DNA of 64,000 bases from CBDEGU01 sp965238045 (GTDB lineage Bacteria > Acidobacteriota > Terriglobia > Bryobacterales > UBA6623), in the NCBI GenBank assembly GCA_965238045.1, contig CBDEGU010000005.1, positions 1 to 64,000 of the forward strand. Reading direction: 5' to 3'. The position numbers were made by a program, and so were the translations under genes. The notes beneath the pieces were generated by a model that searched no databases, was not told where the DNA came from, and worked only from the letters and a program-made list of their open reading frames with translations. Shown one piece after another: positions 44,762 through 53,398 of this stretch. The first letter of the stretch is position 1. The number at the start of each line of letters is the position of its first letter.

Positions 44762-44991
44762 GTTGACAGGCCGCGCGTCCGGGCCGCGCGTCCGCGCTTG
44801 ACCAGCGGCAACAAGGGGGGCTAAACTAGATTTGTTGGGTCCAATGGGGCTTTCTTCTCCCGATCTTGGGGATGGGAGTCCCGAACGAGAGGATCATGCG
44901 AGGCAGGAAACCGATGGCGGCTAGAAATCAGGCAAGCGGGTCACGCACCCGTTCGCCGCACCGCTGCCGCCCATCCGGCCCGGGACGTTCG

Positions 44992-45114
44992 ATGAGCGCC
45001 CCCCGGGATGCTCATTTACCCTCATCCTCTCCGATCACGACCGATTCCATCCAGACAGCCATTCTCCGTATCAACCACTCGATTATTATCGTCGCCGTAT
45101 CGAGCCCCGGATAA
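44992..45114 (+). CDS. Branched-chain amino acid leader peptide (40 residues)
   Basis: An ATG at 44992 opens a short frame ending TAILRINHSIIIVAVSSPG at a TAA (45112-45114). The run Ile-Ile-Ile-Val-Ala-Val, preceded by Ile-Leu-Arg-Ile, is the kind of control-codon cluster used by IlvL and IlvB leaders to sense charged tRNA-Ile and tRNA-Val. It is followed within 2 bases by competing RNA hairpins and then by ilvB. The ribosome site (GGGACG) is weak; a later start is possible. Confidence 0.6.
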   Translation: MSAPRDAHLPSSSPITTDSIQTAILRINHSIIIVAVSSPG

Positions 45115-45115
45115 G

Positions 45116-45181
45116 GGCTTCTGGACGAGAGATTCAGAGGCCACTAGCCGGGGCGAGAGCAAGCCGGTTGGTGGCTTTTTT
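45116..45181 (+). terminator. Transcription attenuator of the ilvB operon
   Basis: Terminator: GCCACTAGCCGG (45140-45151) pairs with CCGGTTGGTGGC (45164-45175) through 12 bp including two G-U pairs, followed by TTTTTT (45176-45181). Antiterminator: GGCTTCTG (45116-45123) pairs with CAGAGGCC (45135-45142), sharing GCC with the terminator stem, so only one can form. A third hairpin, CTCGAT/ATCGAG, covers the Ile/Val codons (45079-45105). This is the classical three-way attenuation layout. Confidence 0.75.
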
Positions 45182-45288
45182 ATTGTGCTGAGGGAGTCTA
45201 TTTTGCAAGCTGGAGAATTAGAAAAGAGATACCGGGCGAGAGCGAGCGGCGGGGATTTTTTTTCAGCTTGTACACGAGAGAGGCGCCT

Positions 45289-47022
45289 ATGTCTACCCTA
45301 ATGTCGGGAGCGCAGATTCTGCTGGAGAGTCTGAGCAAGGAAGGTGTGGAAGTTATCTTCGGTTATCCGGGCGGCGTGGTCCTGCCGGTTTACAATGTGC
45401 TGTTTGACCACCGGCTGAAACATGTGCTTACGCGCCACGAAGAGGCCGCCAGCTTCGCGGCCGAAGGGTATGCGCGCACGACGGGCAAGGTCGGCGTTTG
45501 CATGGCGACCTCGGGTCCGGGAGCGACGAATCTCACCACGGGGCTGGTGGACGCACTGCTGGACTCGATCCCGATCGTCGCCATCACCGGACAGGTGCCC
45601 GAGCAACTGATCGGCCGTGATGCGTTCCAGGAGGCCGACACCTTCGGCATCACGCGGTCGGCGACCAAGCATAACTACTTGGTGAAGGATATCGAAGAGT
45701 TGCCGCAGGTGATCCATGAGGCGTTTCATATCGCATTGACAGGCCGGCCCGGGCCCGTATTGGTGGATGTGACCAAGAACGTGCTGATCGACAAGACGGC
45801 GTATCACCCGGCGACCGAGATGCAGCCGCTGCGGGGGTACCATGTACGGCTGGACCCCACCGGCGAAGCGGTTGAAGAAGCGGTCAAGTTCATCTGGGCG
45901 GCCGAGCGCCCGTATATCTATGCGGGCGGCGGCGTCATTTCTTCCAATGCGTCCAAAGAACTGCAAGAATTCGCGGAACTTGTCGAGGCGCCTCTGGCGC
46001 ATACGGTGATGGGTCTGGGCGGACTGCCGAGCGACCATCCGCAATTCGTCAGCATGCTGGGCATGCATGGCAGCTACGCCGCCAACATGGGCGTGACCGA
46101 GACGGATGCGCTGATCGGGCTGGGCGTCCGATTCGACGACCGGGTCACGGGCCGGCTGGACGCGTTCGCGCCCCATGCGCGCGTACTGCATGTGGATATC
46201 GACCCGGCCGAAATCAACAAGAACCGCCGGGCGGACGTGGGCGTCGTGGGCGATGTAAAGAACGTCCTCCAGCGCGTCAATCGCCGGCTGGCCGAGACGA
46301 AGGATTCGCTGGGCTCGTTCAACCGCGAAAAGCGCGCCGAGTGGCGGGCGAAGATCGGTGAATGGAAACAGCAGCACCCGTTCGCGCACGTCTATGACGA
46401 GAAAGAGATCAAACCCCAGTTTCTGATGGAGAAGATCGACGAGATCACCCAAGGCGAAAGCATCGTCGCGGTGGATGTCGGCCAGCACCAGATGTGGGCG
46501 GCGCAGTACGTTCGCTTCAACAAGCCCCGGCTTTGGGTGAATTCCGGAGGACTGGGCGCGATGGGTTTTGGACTGCCGGCGGCTCTGGGGGCGCAGGTAG
46601 CCCATCCGGGCCAGCTCGTGATTGCGCTGGTCGGCGACGGCGGATTCCAGATGAGCATGGCGGAACTTTCGACGCTTGCCGCTAATCAGATTCCGGTGAA
46701 GATCATCATCATGAACAACGGGTCTCTCGGCATGGTGCGGCAGTGGCAGGAGCTGTTCTTTGACCGCCGCTACTCGCAGGTCGCCCTGGAAGCGTTCCCC
46801 GACTGTGAATTGCTGGCGGCGGCCTACGGTATCAAAGGCCGGACGGTTGAGAAACCGGAAGAGCTGGCGGGCGCCCTGCGCGAAGCGATCGAAGAGCCGG
46901 GTCCCTACCTGATGAACGTGAAGGTCACCCCCGAGGAGAATGTTTATCCGATGGTGCCGGCTGGAGGCGCGGTGAGCGAAATGATTCTCGAGCCGCCGAA
47001 GCCGGTTTCGACGGGAGATTGA
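45289..47022 (+). CDS. ilvB: Acetolactate synthase large subunit
   Basis: First common step of valine, leucine and isoleucine synthesis: joins pyruvate with pyruvate or 2-ketobutyrate. 577 residues from the ATG at 45289 (GAGAGAGG upstream). The thiamine diphosphate domains are clear: FGYPGGVVLPVYNVL and the catalytic Glu in RHEEAASFAAEGYAR; the cofactor motif is VGDGGFQMSMAEL ... IIIMNN. The FAD-binding middle domain is also normal (GLGVRFDDRVTG). Downstream of the attenuator and upstream of ilvN. Confidence 0.95.
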   Translation: MSTLMSGAQILLESLSKEGVEVIFGYPGGVVLPVYNVLFDHRLKHVLTRHEEAASFAAEGYARTTGKVGVCMATSGPGATNLTTGLVDALLDSIPIVAITGQVPEQLIGRDAFQEADTFGITRSATKHNYLVKDIEELPQVIHEAFHIALTGRPGPVLVDVTKNVLIDKTAYHPATEMQPLRGYHVRLDPTGEAVEEAVKFIWAAERPYIYAGGGVISSNASKELQEFAELVEAPLAHTVMGLGGLPSDHPQFVSMLGMHGSYAANMGVTETDALIGLGVRFDDRVTGRLDAFAPHARVLHVDIDPAEINKNRRADVGVVGDVKNVLQRVNRRLAETKDSLGSFNREKRAEWRAKIGEWKQQHPFAHVYDEKEIKPQFLMEKIDEITQGESIVAVDVGQHQMWAAQYVRFNKPRLWVNSGGLGAMGFGLPAALGAQVAHPGQLVIALVGDGGFQMSMAELSTLAANQIPVKIIIMNNGSLGMVRQWQELFFDRRYSQVALEAFPDCELLAAAYGIKGRTVEKPEELAGALREAIEEPGPYLMNVKVTPEENVYPMVPAGGAVSEMILEPPKPVSTGD

Positions 47023-47027
47023 GGATT

Positions 47028-47576
47028 ATGCGGCAACTCATATCCTTGTTGGTTGAAAACAAACCGGGCGCGCTGATGCGCGTCGCCGGAGTGCTGACCG
47101 CGCGGGGCTACAACATCGAAAGCTTGACGGTCGCGAAAACGCTTGACCCTTCGCTTTCAAGCATGACGATCGTCGTCGATGTCGATCCGGCCATGCGGGA
47201 GTTGCTCATTAAGCAGATTACGCGGCTGATCAATGTTGTCAAGGCGACCGATCTGACCGGCTCGCAGGCGGTGTGCCGGGAACTCGCGCTGCTCAAGGTG
47301 ACGGTTTCGCCAGACATGAGATCCGGGCTGCTCAAGGAAGCCGATGTCTTCCGGGCTCGCGTGGTCGACGCGGCGCCGACCTCTTACACGCTTGAGGTGA
47401 CTGGCGCGGGCGAGAAACTCGACGCTCTGATCGAACTGCTGCACAACTACGGCGAAGTCGAGATGATTCGTTCCGGCTCGATGGCCATGGAGCGTTCGCC
47501 CAAGCACAGCCACCGGGAGGCGTTCGAGGAGGCTTCGCGCGTGAGCGGAAAGCCGGCGGCGGCGGTCAAGAGCTGA
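47028..47576 (+). CDS. ilvN: Acetolactate synthase regulatory subunit
   Basis: 182 residues with an N-terminal ACT domain (QLISLLVENKPGALMRVAGV; GYNIESLTVAKT) that binds valine for feedback control, and the C-terminal ALS_ss domain (ELALLKVTVSPDMRSGLLKE). Starts 5 bases after ilvB at ATG 47028 with GAGG just ahead. The C-terminus has a short variable tail (SHREAFEEASRVSGKPAAAV). Confidence 0.93.
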   Translation: MRQLISLLVENKPGALMRVAGVLTARGYNIESLTVAKTLDPSLSSMTIVVDVDPAMRELLIKQITRLINVVKATDLTGSQAVCRELALLKVTVSPDMRSGLLKEADVFRARVVDAAPTSYTLEVTGAGEKLDALIELLHNYGEVEMIRSGSMAMERSPKHSHREAFEEASRVSGKPAAAVKS

Positions 47577-47650
47577 GACGGAATTTCGCGGCCAACCGCG
47601 ACACAAGAGATCACGTCCGCTCATTGGAGAAGGAGAGTTAAGAGAAGCTT

Positions 47651-48661
47651 ATGGCGAAAATCTATTACGAAAGTGACGGCAGTCTGGACGCGCTCGCTGG
47701 GAAAACGGTCGCAATCATCGGCTACGGCAGCCAGGGGCACGCCCATGCGCTGAACTTGAAAGACAGCGGCGTCGACGTGGTCGTCGGACTCTACGACGGA
47801 AGCCGTTCCTGGCCGAAGGCCGAGGCCGCCGGGCTCAAGGTCGTGAGGACGGCCGAAGCAGCGACAGCGGCGGACGTTCTCATGATTCTTGTCGCCGACC
47901 ATATTCAGGGCGACCTCTACAAGAACGAGATCGAGCCCAACTTGAAAGACGGCTCCACGCTGATGTTCGCCCACGGCTTCAATATCCACTACAAAGAGAT
48001 CGTCCCGTCGGCGAACATCGACGTCTCAATGGTGGCGCCGAAAGCGCCTGGGCACCGGGTGAGAGAGTTGTTTGTCGAGGGCGTGGGCGTGCCGGGGCTG
48101 CTGGCGATCGAGCAGGACGCCAGCGGCAAGGCGCGTGAAATGGGACTGGCCTATGCGATGGCGCTCGGTTGCCTGAAGGCGGGCGTGATCGAGACGACCT
48201 TCAAGGAAGAGACCGAAAGCGACCTATTCGGAGAGCAGACGATACTGTGCGGCGGTGTTTCCGAGTTGATCCGGGCCGGATTCGAGACGCTGGTCGAGGC
48301 GGGCTACCAACCCGAGATCGCCTACTTCGAGTGTCTTCACGAACTGAAGATGATTGTCGATCTGATTCAAGAGGGCGGCCTGACCTACATGCGCTATTCG
48401 GTCAGCGACACGGCCGAGTACGGCGACTATACCGCCGGACCTAGGGTGATCGACGCCCACGTGCGGGAGACGATGAAGCAGGTTCTGGCCGATGTGCAGT
48501 CAGGCAAATTCGCCCGCGAATGGATGGCTGAGAACCGCGCGGGGAGGCAGAAATTCCTGGCCACGCGCAAAGCGCAGCAAGATCAGGTCATCGAAACCGT
48601 GGGCGCGGAGTTGCGCGACATGATGAGTTTTCTGAAGAAGAAGAAGGCGGGCACTGCGTAA
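47651..48661 (+). CDS. ilvC: Ketol-acid reductoisomerase, class I
   Basis: Second step of the branched-chain pathway, NADPH- and Mg-dependent. 336 residues, class I length. The dinucleotide loop is IIGYGSQGHAHALNL; the knotted C-terminal domain has ESDLFGEQTILCGG and ECLHELKMIVDLI with the metal-binding acidic residues. GGAGAAGGAGAG precedes the ATG. Follows ilvN by 74 bases in the same direction. Confidence 0.95.
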   Translation: MAKIYYESDGSLDALAGKTVAIIGYGSQGHAHALNLKDSGVDVVVGLYDGSRSWPKAEAAGLKVVRTAEAATAADVLMILVADHIQGDLYKNEIEPNLKDGSTLMFAHGFNIHYKEIVPSANIDVSMVAPKAPGHRVRELFVEGVGVPGLLAIEQDASGKAREMGLAYAMALGCLKAGVIETTFKEETESDLFGEQTILCGGVSELIRAGFETLVEAGYQPEIAYFECLHELKMIVDLIQEGGLTYMRYSVSDTAEYGDYTAGPRVIDAHVRETMKQVLADVQSGKFAREWMAENRAGRQKFLATRKAQQDQVIETVGAELRDMMSFLKKKKAGTA

Positions 48662-48679
48662 TCGCGGCACCGCCAGAAC

Positions 48680-48709
48680 GAAGCCGGCCGAGAATTCCCG
48701 GCCGGCTTC
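48680..48709 (+). terminator. Strong hairpin between ilvC and cimA
   Basis: GAAGCCGGCCG (48680-48690) and CGGCCGGCTTC (48699-48709) form a perfect 11-bp GC-rich stem with an 8-base loop. There is no T run, so it may stabilise the ilvC mRNA or pause transcription more than end it. Confidence 0.5.
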
Positions 48710-48749
48710 GGGGCCATACGCGAGGGGGCTGGAACCCCGTGAGGTGGAG

Positions 48750-50360
48750 ATGAGAGTCCATATCTACGACACAACGTTGCGAGACGGCTCCCAGGGCGAG
48801 AATGTTTCGTTCTCGGTCGAGGACAAGCTGCTGATTGTGCGGAAGCTCGACGATCTGGGCATTGACTACATCGAGGGCGGCTGGCCGGGTTCGAATCCGC
48901 GCGACAAGGACTTCTTCAAACGCGCCCGTGACCTCAAGCTCAAGCACGCCCGGCTGGCGGCGTTCGGTTCGACGCGCTACGCGAAAAATAAGGTCGAGGA
49001 AGATCCGAACGTCATCGCTCTGATCGAGTCGGAGACGCCCGTCGTTACGATTTTTGGCAAGAGCTGGAAACTCCACACCGAGCGGGCCCTGGGCGTCAGC
49101 GAAGAGCAGAATCTGGCGATGATCGCCGAGACCGTGCGCCACGTCAAGCAACAAGGCCGCGAGGTGATCTATGACGCCGAGCACTTCTTCGACGGCTATA
49201 TCGCAAGTTCCGATTTCGCGCTGCGGACGATCGAGGCCGCGCACGAAGCCGGAGCCGATGTGCTGGTGCTCTGCGATACCAACGGCGGCACGATTCCAGC
49301 GCGGCTGAGTGAAATTTTTTCCGGCGTTCGGAGCCGCTTTGACGGCGTGATCGGCATCCATACGCACAATGATTCCGAACTGGCCGTCGCCAACACCATC
49401 GCCGCGGTCGAACTGGGCGCGACGCATGTGCAGGGCACGATCAACGGATATGGCGAGCGCTGCGGCAACGCTAATCTGTGCTCGGTTCTTCCGGTGCTGG
49501 AACTGAAGCTCGGGCACACGACCGTAGGCGCGGAACGACTCGAAGAGCTGACCGCGGTGGCGAACTACATCAGCGACAGGGCCAATCTGGCGCTGCCCAA
49601 CGACCGGGCGTTCGTCGGCCGCAGCGCCTTTGCTCACAAGGGCGGCATTCACGTGAGCGCCGTTCTCAAAGATGTCTCGACCTACGAACACATCGAGCCC
49701 GAGCGGGTGGGCAACCGCCGCCGCGTCCTGGTGAGCGATCTCTCCGGACGCAGCAACATCGCCTACAAGCTCAAGGAAAAGGGTCTCGACGATCGGCTGG
49801 ACGACAGAGCCCGGCGTGAGTTGCTCGACCGCATCAAGCATCTCGAATTCGAGGGCTATGAACTGGAATCGGCCGAAGGCACGTTTGAGCTTCTGGTTCG
49901 CGAAGTGCTTCAGCCGGACCACTTCTTCTTTGAACTCGAGAAGATGCGGATCACCGACGAGCGGGAAGGAGCCAAGCGAACTCAATGCAAGGTTGAGATG
50001 ACGATTCGAGCCCGCGACGGCGTGCATTCGGCGGAAGTCGAGGCTTCGGGCCCGTTTGATTCGATGGCGCAATGCCTGCGCAAGTGTCTTTCGCAGACCT
50101 ATCCCCCGGTGGCCGATATCCGGCTGGTGGACTACAAGGTGCGGGTGCTGGGGCCGAAACGGGGAACGGCCGCGCGCGTGCGCGTGCTGATCGAGTGGAG
50201 CGACCACAAGCGGACCTGGACGACGGTCGGCGTCTCGGACGATGTTCTCGAAGCGAGCTGGAACGCGCTGGTCGATTCGGTGCGGTTGGAGCTGCTGCGG
50301 CTGGCCGAGAGCGACGATTCGCTCAAGCAGACGGTCGCCGATTATTCGTGGGGGGTATAG
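48750..50360 (+). CDS. cimA: (R)-citramalate synthase
   Basis: Joins pyruvate and acetyl-CoA to citramalate, a threonine-independent route to 2-ketobutyrate for isoleucine. 536 residues from the ATG at 48750 (GAGGTGG upstream). HMGL-like TIM barrel: YDTTLRDGSQGENVSFSVED, GVIGIHTHNDSELAVANTIA, NGYGERCGNANLCSV; a LeuA-type allosteric domain follows (VEMTIRARDGVHSAEVEASG). The subfamily start (TTLRDGSQGENVSFS, long linker) favours CimA over 2-isopropylmalate synthase; leucine-pathway activity cannot be excluded. Confidence 0.88.
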   Translation: MRVHIYDTTLRDGSQGENVSFSVEDKLLIVRKLDDLGIDYIEGGWPGSNPRDKDFFKRARDLKLKHARLAAFGSTRYAKNKVEEDPNVIALIESETPVVTIFGKSWKLHTERALGVSEEQNLAMIAETVRHVKQQGREVIYDAEHFFDGYIASSDFALRTIEAAHEAGADVLVLCDTNGGTIPARLSEIFSGVRSRFDGVIGIHTHNDSELAVANTIAAVELGATHVQGTINGYGERCGNANLCSVLPVLELKLGHTTVGAERLEELTAVANYISDRANLALPNDRAFVGRSAFAHKGGIHVSAVLKDVSTYEHIEPERVGNRRRVLVSDLSGRSNIAYKLKEKGLDDRLDDRARRELLDRIKHLEFEGYELESAEGTFELLVREVLQPDHFFFELEKMRITDEREGAKRTQCKVEMTIRARDGVHSAEVEASGPFDSMAQCLRKCLSQTYPPVADIRLVDYKVRVLGPKRGTAARVRVLIEWSDHKRTWTTVGVSDDVLEASWNALVDSVRLELLRLAESDDSLKQTVADYSWGV

Positions 50361-50539
50361 CCCGCTTTTCTCACCACCTGACGGCCGAAGCACGCGACAG
50401 GCCCGCCATTCCTTCGTTGCGCTTGCTCGCCGTGCTCAACGTACTGTCAAGTACGCCTGCGCTCGTCAAGCGGCGCGCGCCTCGTACTGACGGGCCTCTC
50501 ACGCACTTCGCTTCGCCACGTGGTAAGAAAAGCGGGCTA
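50358..50539. repeat. 182-bp imperfect palindrome between convergent genes
   Basis: The outer arms TAGCCCGCTTTTCT (50358-50371) and AGAAAAGCGGGCTA (50526-50539) are perfect complements. The centre CGTACT-GTCA-AGTACG is also a hairpin, and partly matching arms (ACAGGCCCG / ACGGGCCT) lie between. Each outer arm contains the stop codon of its neighbour: cimA TAG at 50358 and the methyltransferase TAG at 50537. It probably serves as a two-way terminator and may be a dispersed REP-like repeat. Confidence 0.6.
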
Positions 50540-51388
50540 GCCGCCGGTGGCGGGAGTCGGACTGGGCTTTTGAAAGTAGACGGCCGAGAAGGCCCAGTTT
50601 CGGTCTAACGGGTCGACCCGCCGCAACGTAACTTCGATGCCGCGCGATTCGAAATATTCATCCACGGCCTGGCGGCACCCGGGCCAGCCAAGATAGTCAT
50701 CAATGATGACGTAGCCGCCCGGCACGACATTGTCGTAGAGGTTCTCCAGGCAGCACTTCGTCGATGCGTAGAGATCGCTGTCGAGCCGCAGCAGGGCAAC
50801 GGGTCCGATGCGGGAGCGGGCCCTGGGCAGCGTGTCTTGGAACCACCCTTTTTCGATGACGATACCGGCGGGGTCGAGGCCGAGCGTCGCGAAGAGCAAC
50901 TCGTGAACATCCCCGACCGATGCCACGAACCTCCCGATCGGTCGCAGCCTGCCCTCCCGGCGCGGGGCGCCGGCTTCGCCGGGGATCGTGGTGTCTTCCG
51001 GTGTTGGTTCCGGCAAACCCTCGAAGGAATCAAAGAGCCACACCTTGCGCCGCGCCGCGGACTTAGCGGCCCAATAGCCCATCACGCCGCCGCATCCTCC
51101 CTTCCAGACGCCGCATTCGGCGTAGGCTCCCAAAATGCCGCGGCGCTCGATCTCGCGGCACAGTTCGTAAATCTTTGACAAACCCCAGCCGTGAACTATC
51201 GTGTAGGGCCGGACAGTGGTCAACAGCCGGACCTTCTCCCCGGCCGACGGCAAGTCCCGCCAGGGGACCGTAACCGACCAGACCGCGCGATTGACGATTC
51301 GCTCAAAACCCGGCGTGCGGTTGTAGTAGCCGCGAAGGGGCCGTAGAACGCGGTTGATCAGCGGGCTAAGAGATGGCATGGGCGGCAT
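50537..51388 (-). CDS. TylF/MycF-type O-methyltransferase
   Basis: SAM-dependent methyltransferase of the macrocin O-methyltransferase family, often acting on sugars of surface polymers. About 283 residues. Motifs: YAECGVWKGGCGGVMGYWAA (SAM loop), VWLFDSFEGLPEP, and LLRLDSDLYASTKCCLENLY ... PGGYVIIDDYLGWPG with metal-binding Asp pair. ATG 51388 chosen; the frame also has a TTG at 51400. It follows the asparagine synthetase gene closely, as in cell-surface gene clusters. Confidence 0.82.
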   Translation of the reverse strand: MPPMPSLSPLINRVLRPLRGYYNRTPGFERIVNRAVWSVTVPWRDLPSAGEKVRLLTTVRPYTIVHGWGLSKIYELCREIERRGILGAYAECGVWKGGCGGVMGYWAAKSAARRKVWLFDSFEGLPEPTPEDTTIPGEAGAPRREGRLRPIGRFVASVGDVHELLFATLGLDPAGIVIEKGWFQDTLPRARSRIGPVALLRLDSDLYASTKCCLENLYDNVVPGGYVIIDDYLGWPGCRQAVDEYFESRGIEVTLRRVDPLDRNWAFSAVYFQKPSPTPATGG

Positions 51389-51406
51389 GGCTGGAGACAA
51401 GGTTGT

Positions 51407-53320
51407 TCAGACAAGTTTTCGCGGTGCGCCGGCATAGGTTCGCAACCAGAGCGTAAAGACCAAAATACCCCACAGCGCCTTGCTGTGATCGCGCTCGCGC
51501 GCGGAATGTTCGCCTATCAGCCGCTGGACGAAACCCGGGTCGAATATGCCCTCCCGCCGCAAGGAATCGGCGCTCAGGGTGTCGCGGAGGAGCTGGTTCA
51601 GATCACCGGCCAGCCATTGGGCTAGGGGAATGACGAATCCCATCTTCTTCCGCCGCCGCACGCGCGGGGGAAGCTTGCGGCGCAGGAGTTGTTTGAGGAG
51701 AACTTTGCGCCGCCAGCCGCGGATCTTGCACTCATCCGGCAAGCGCATGGCGAACTCGGCGAGCTTGTGATCGAGGAAAGGGCCGCGGCTTTCGAGTCCG
51801 TGGGCCATGGTCATGCGATCGACCTTGGCGAGGATGCCGTCGCGCAGATAGATCTGCTGATCGGCGTAGAGCAGGCGGTTCAGAGGGGTGAGCGCGCGAG
51901 CGCGGAGAAAGGCCTCTTCCATGAAGCGAAATGCGGGCAGTTTGCCGGGCCGGTCCCGCAGCAGGGGCCCATAGAGTTGTTGCTTGGCGTCGGCGGAAAT
52001 GATCTCGAGCCAGCGAAGCTGGGCTTGCTCGGGCGAGGCATCGGCGGCCGAAACGAAGCGCTTGGCCAAGTGCTCGAAGCTGGCGCGCGAATACGAAACC
52101 GGCAAGGCGTTCACCACCCACGGAATGAGGCGGCGCGAAAGGGGCGCGGGCAGCCTGTTGTAGCGGGCCATCAGCAGACTCGCAAAGTGATGGTTGTAGC
52201 CGCCCATGAGTTCGTCGCCCCCGTCGCCGCCTATGGCGACGGTGATTTCCCGCGCGGCCATGCCGGCGAGATAGTAGATCGGGATCGCGGACGATTCGCC
52301 GTAGGGCTCGTCGAAGTGGCGGATGTAGTGTGAAACGATCCGCGAGTCATCGGGCTGGGCGATGAGCTCGTGGTGCTCGGCGCCGAAATGCCGCGCCGTC
52401 AAGCGCGCGAGCGCGCTTTCGTCGTAGCTCTGATCCGGGAATCCGACGGTAAAGGTCTTGATCGGGTGCCCGGTCACCTCGCGGAGCGCGGCCAGGACGG
52501 CGGAGGAGTCGATGCCGCCGCTGAGCAGCACGCCCAGAGGCACATCACTGGCGAGCCGAAGGCGAACGGCCTGCTTGAAAAGGTCCCAGAACGCGGGGCC
52601 GCGGGACTTTGGATCGGCGGCGGCGCGGTGTTCGTCGTCCCAGCGGGGGTCGAGCACGTCCCAGTAACGCTGTTTCCGGAGACTGCCGTCGTGTTCACAG
52701 ACGAGGGTATGGGCGGCGCCGAGCTTGCGCACATTCTGAAAGATCGATTCCTCATCTGGTATGTAGCCGTAGGTGAGGTAGTCGTCGGCTCCTTGCAGGT
52801 CCAGGGTGCGGGGAATCCCTCCGGCGAGCAGGGCTTTGAGTTCGGAACCGAAAACGAGCCGGCCAAGCTCGAGGCAGTAGAAAAGTGGCTTGACGCCGAG
52901 CCGGTCGCGAACGAGCACGAGCCGCCGGCGGTTGCTGTCCCATAGCGCGATGGCAAACATGCCCCGCAGGTACTCGGGAAATTGCTCGCCGTACTCTTCG
53001 TAGAGATGGACGACGACCTCGGCGTCCGAGCGCGTGTGGAACTGGTGGCCGCGCGAGCTGAGATCCTCGCGCAGCGCCTGGTAGTTGTAGATTTCACCGT
53101 TGACGACGGCATGGACTGAGCGGTCTTCGTTGTGAATGGGCTGATGGCCGGTTTCGAGGTCAATGACCGAGAGCCGCGCGATTCCGAGCGACGCGGGCCC
53201 GTCGGTGATGACGCCGGTATCGTTTGGCCCGCGATGGCGCAGCGTGGCGACCATGGCTTCTGTTTCGCCCGGGTCGGCCGGCCGGCCGTCAAAATTGAGG
53301 GTGCCAGTAATTCCGCACAT
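51407..53320 (-). CDS. asnB: Glutamine-hydrolysing asparagine synthetase
   Basis: 637 residues from ATG 53320, so that Cys2 (MCGITGTLNF) is the N-terminal nucleophile after Met removal. The Ntn glutaminase domain has LRHRGPNDTGV and VVNGEIYNYQALREDL. The synthetase domain has the PP-loop LLSGGIDSSAVLA and YGESSAIPIYYL ... IGGDGGDELMGGY. The 18 residues upstream in the longer frame do not belong. Paralogues in surface-polysaccharide clusters modify sugars or peptides rather than make free asparagine; both roles are possible. Confidence 0.9.
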   Translation of the reverse strand: MCGITGTLNFDGRPADPGETEAMVATLRHRGPNDTGVITDGPASLGIARLSVIDLETGHQPIHNEDRSVHAVVNGEIYNYQALREDLSSRGHQFHTRSDAEVVVHLYEEYGEQFPEYLRGMFAIALWDSNRRRLVLVRDRLGVKPLFYCLELGRLVFGSELKALLAGGIPRTLDLQGADDYLTYGYIPDEESIFQNVRKLGAAHTLVCEHDGSLRKQRYWDVLDPRWDDEHRAAADPKSRGPAFWDLFKQAVRLRLASDVPLGVLLSGGIDSSAVLAALREVTGHPIKTFTVGFPDQSYDESALARLTARHFGAEHHELIAQPDDSRIVSHYIRHFDEPYGESSAIPIYYLAGMAAREITVAIGGDGGDELMGGYNHHFASLLMARYNRLPAPLSRRLIPWVVNALPVSYSRASFEHLAKRFVSAADASPEQAQLRWLEIISADAKQQLYGPLLRDRPGKLPAFRFMEEAFLRARALTPLNRLLYADQQIYLRDGILAKVDRMTMAHGLESRGPFLDHKLAEFAMRLPDECKIRGWRRKVLLKQLLRRKLPPRVRRRKKMGFVIPLAQWLAGDLNQLLRDTLSADSLRREGIFDPGFVQRLIGEHSARERDHSKALWGILVFTLWLRTYAGAPRKLV

Positions 53321-53398
53321 GAGAGAGTAGCGAATAAGCCGCCCGAGAGGCCGAGCCGGATCCCGGCCCGTCACCCGAACCCGGAAGCGGCATGGGGG

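Noticed and set aside
48588..50393. 601-residue reverse-strand frame over cimA, and similar long ones over ilvB (45298-46605), eutBC (42127-43179) and hsdR (29343-30218)
   Set aside because: Opposite-strand shadows in GC-rich coding DNA; no family likeness, and the plus-strand genes are certain.
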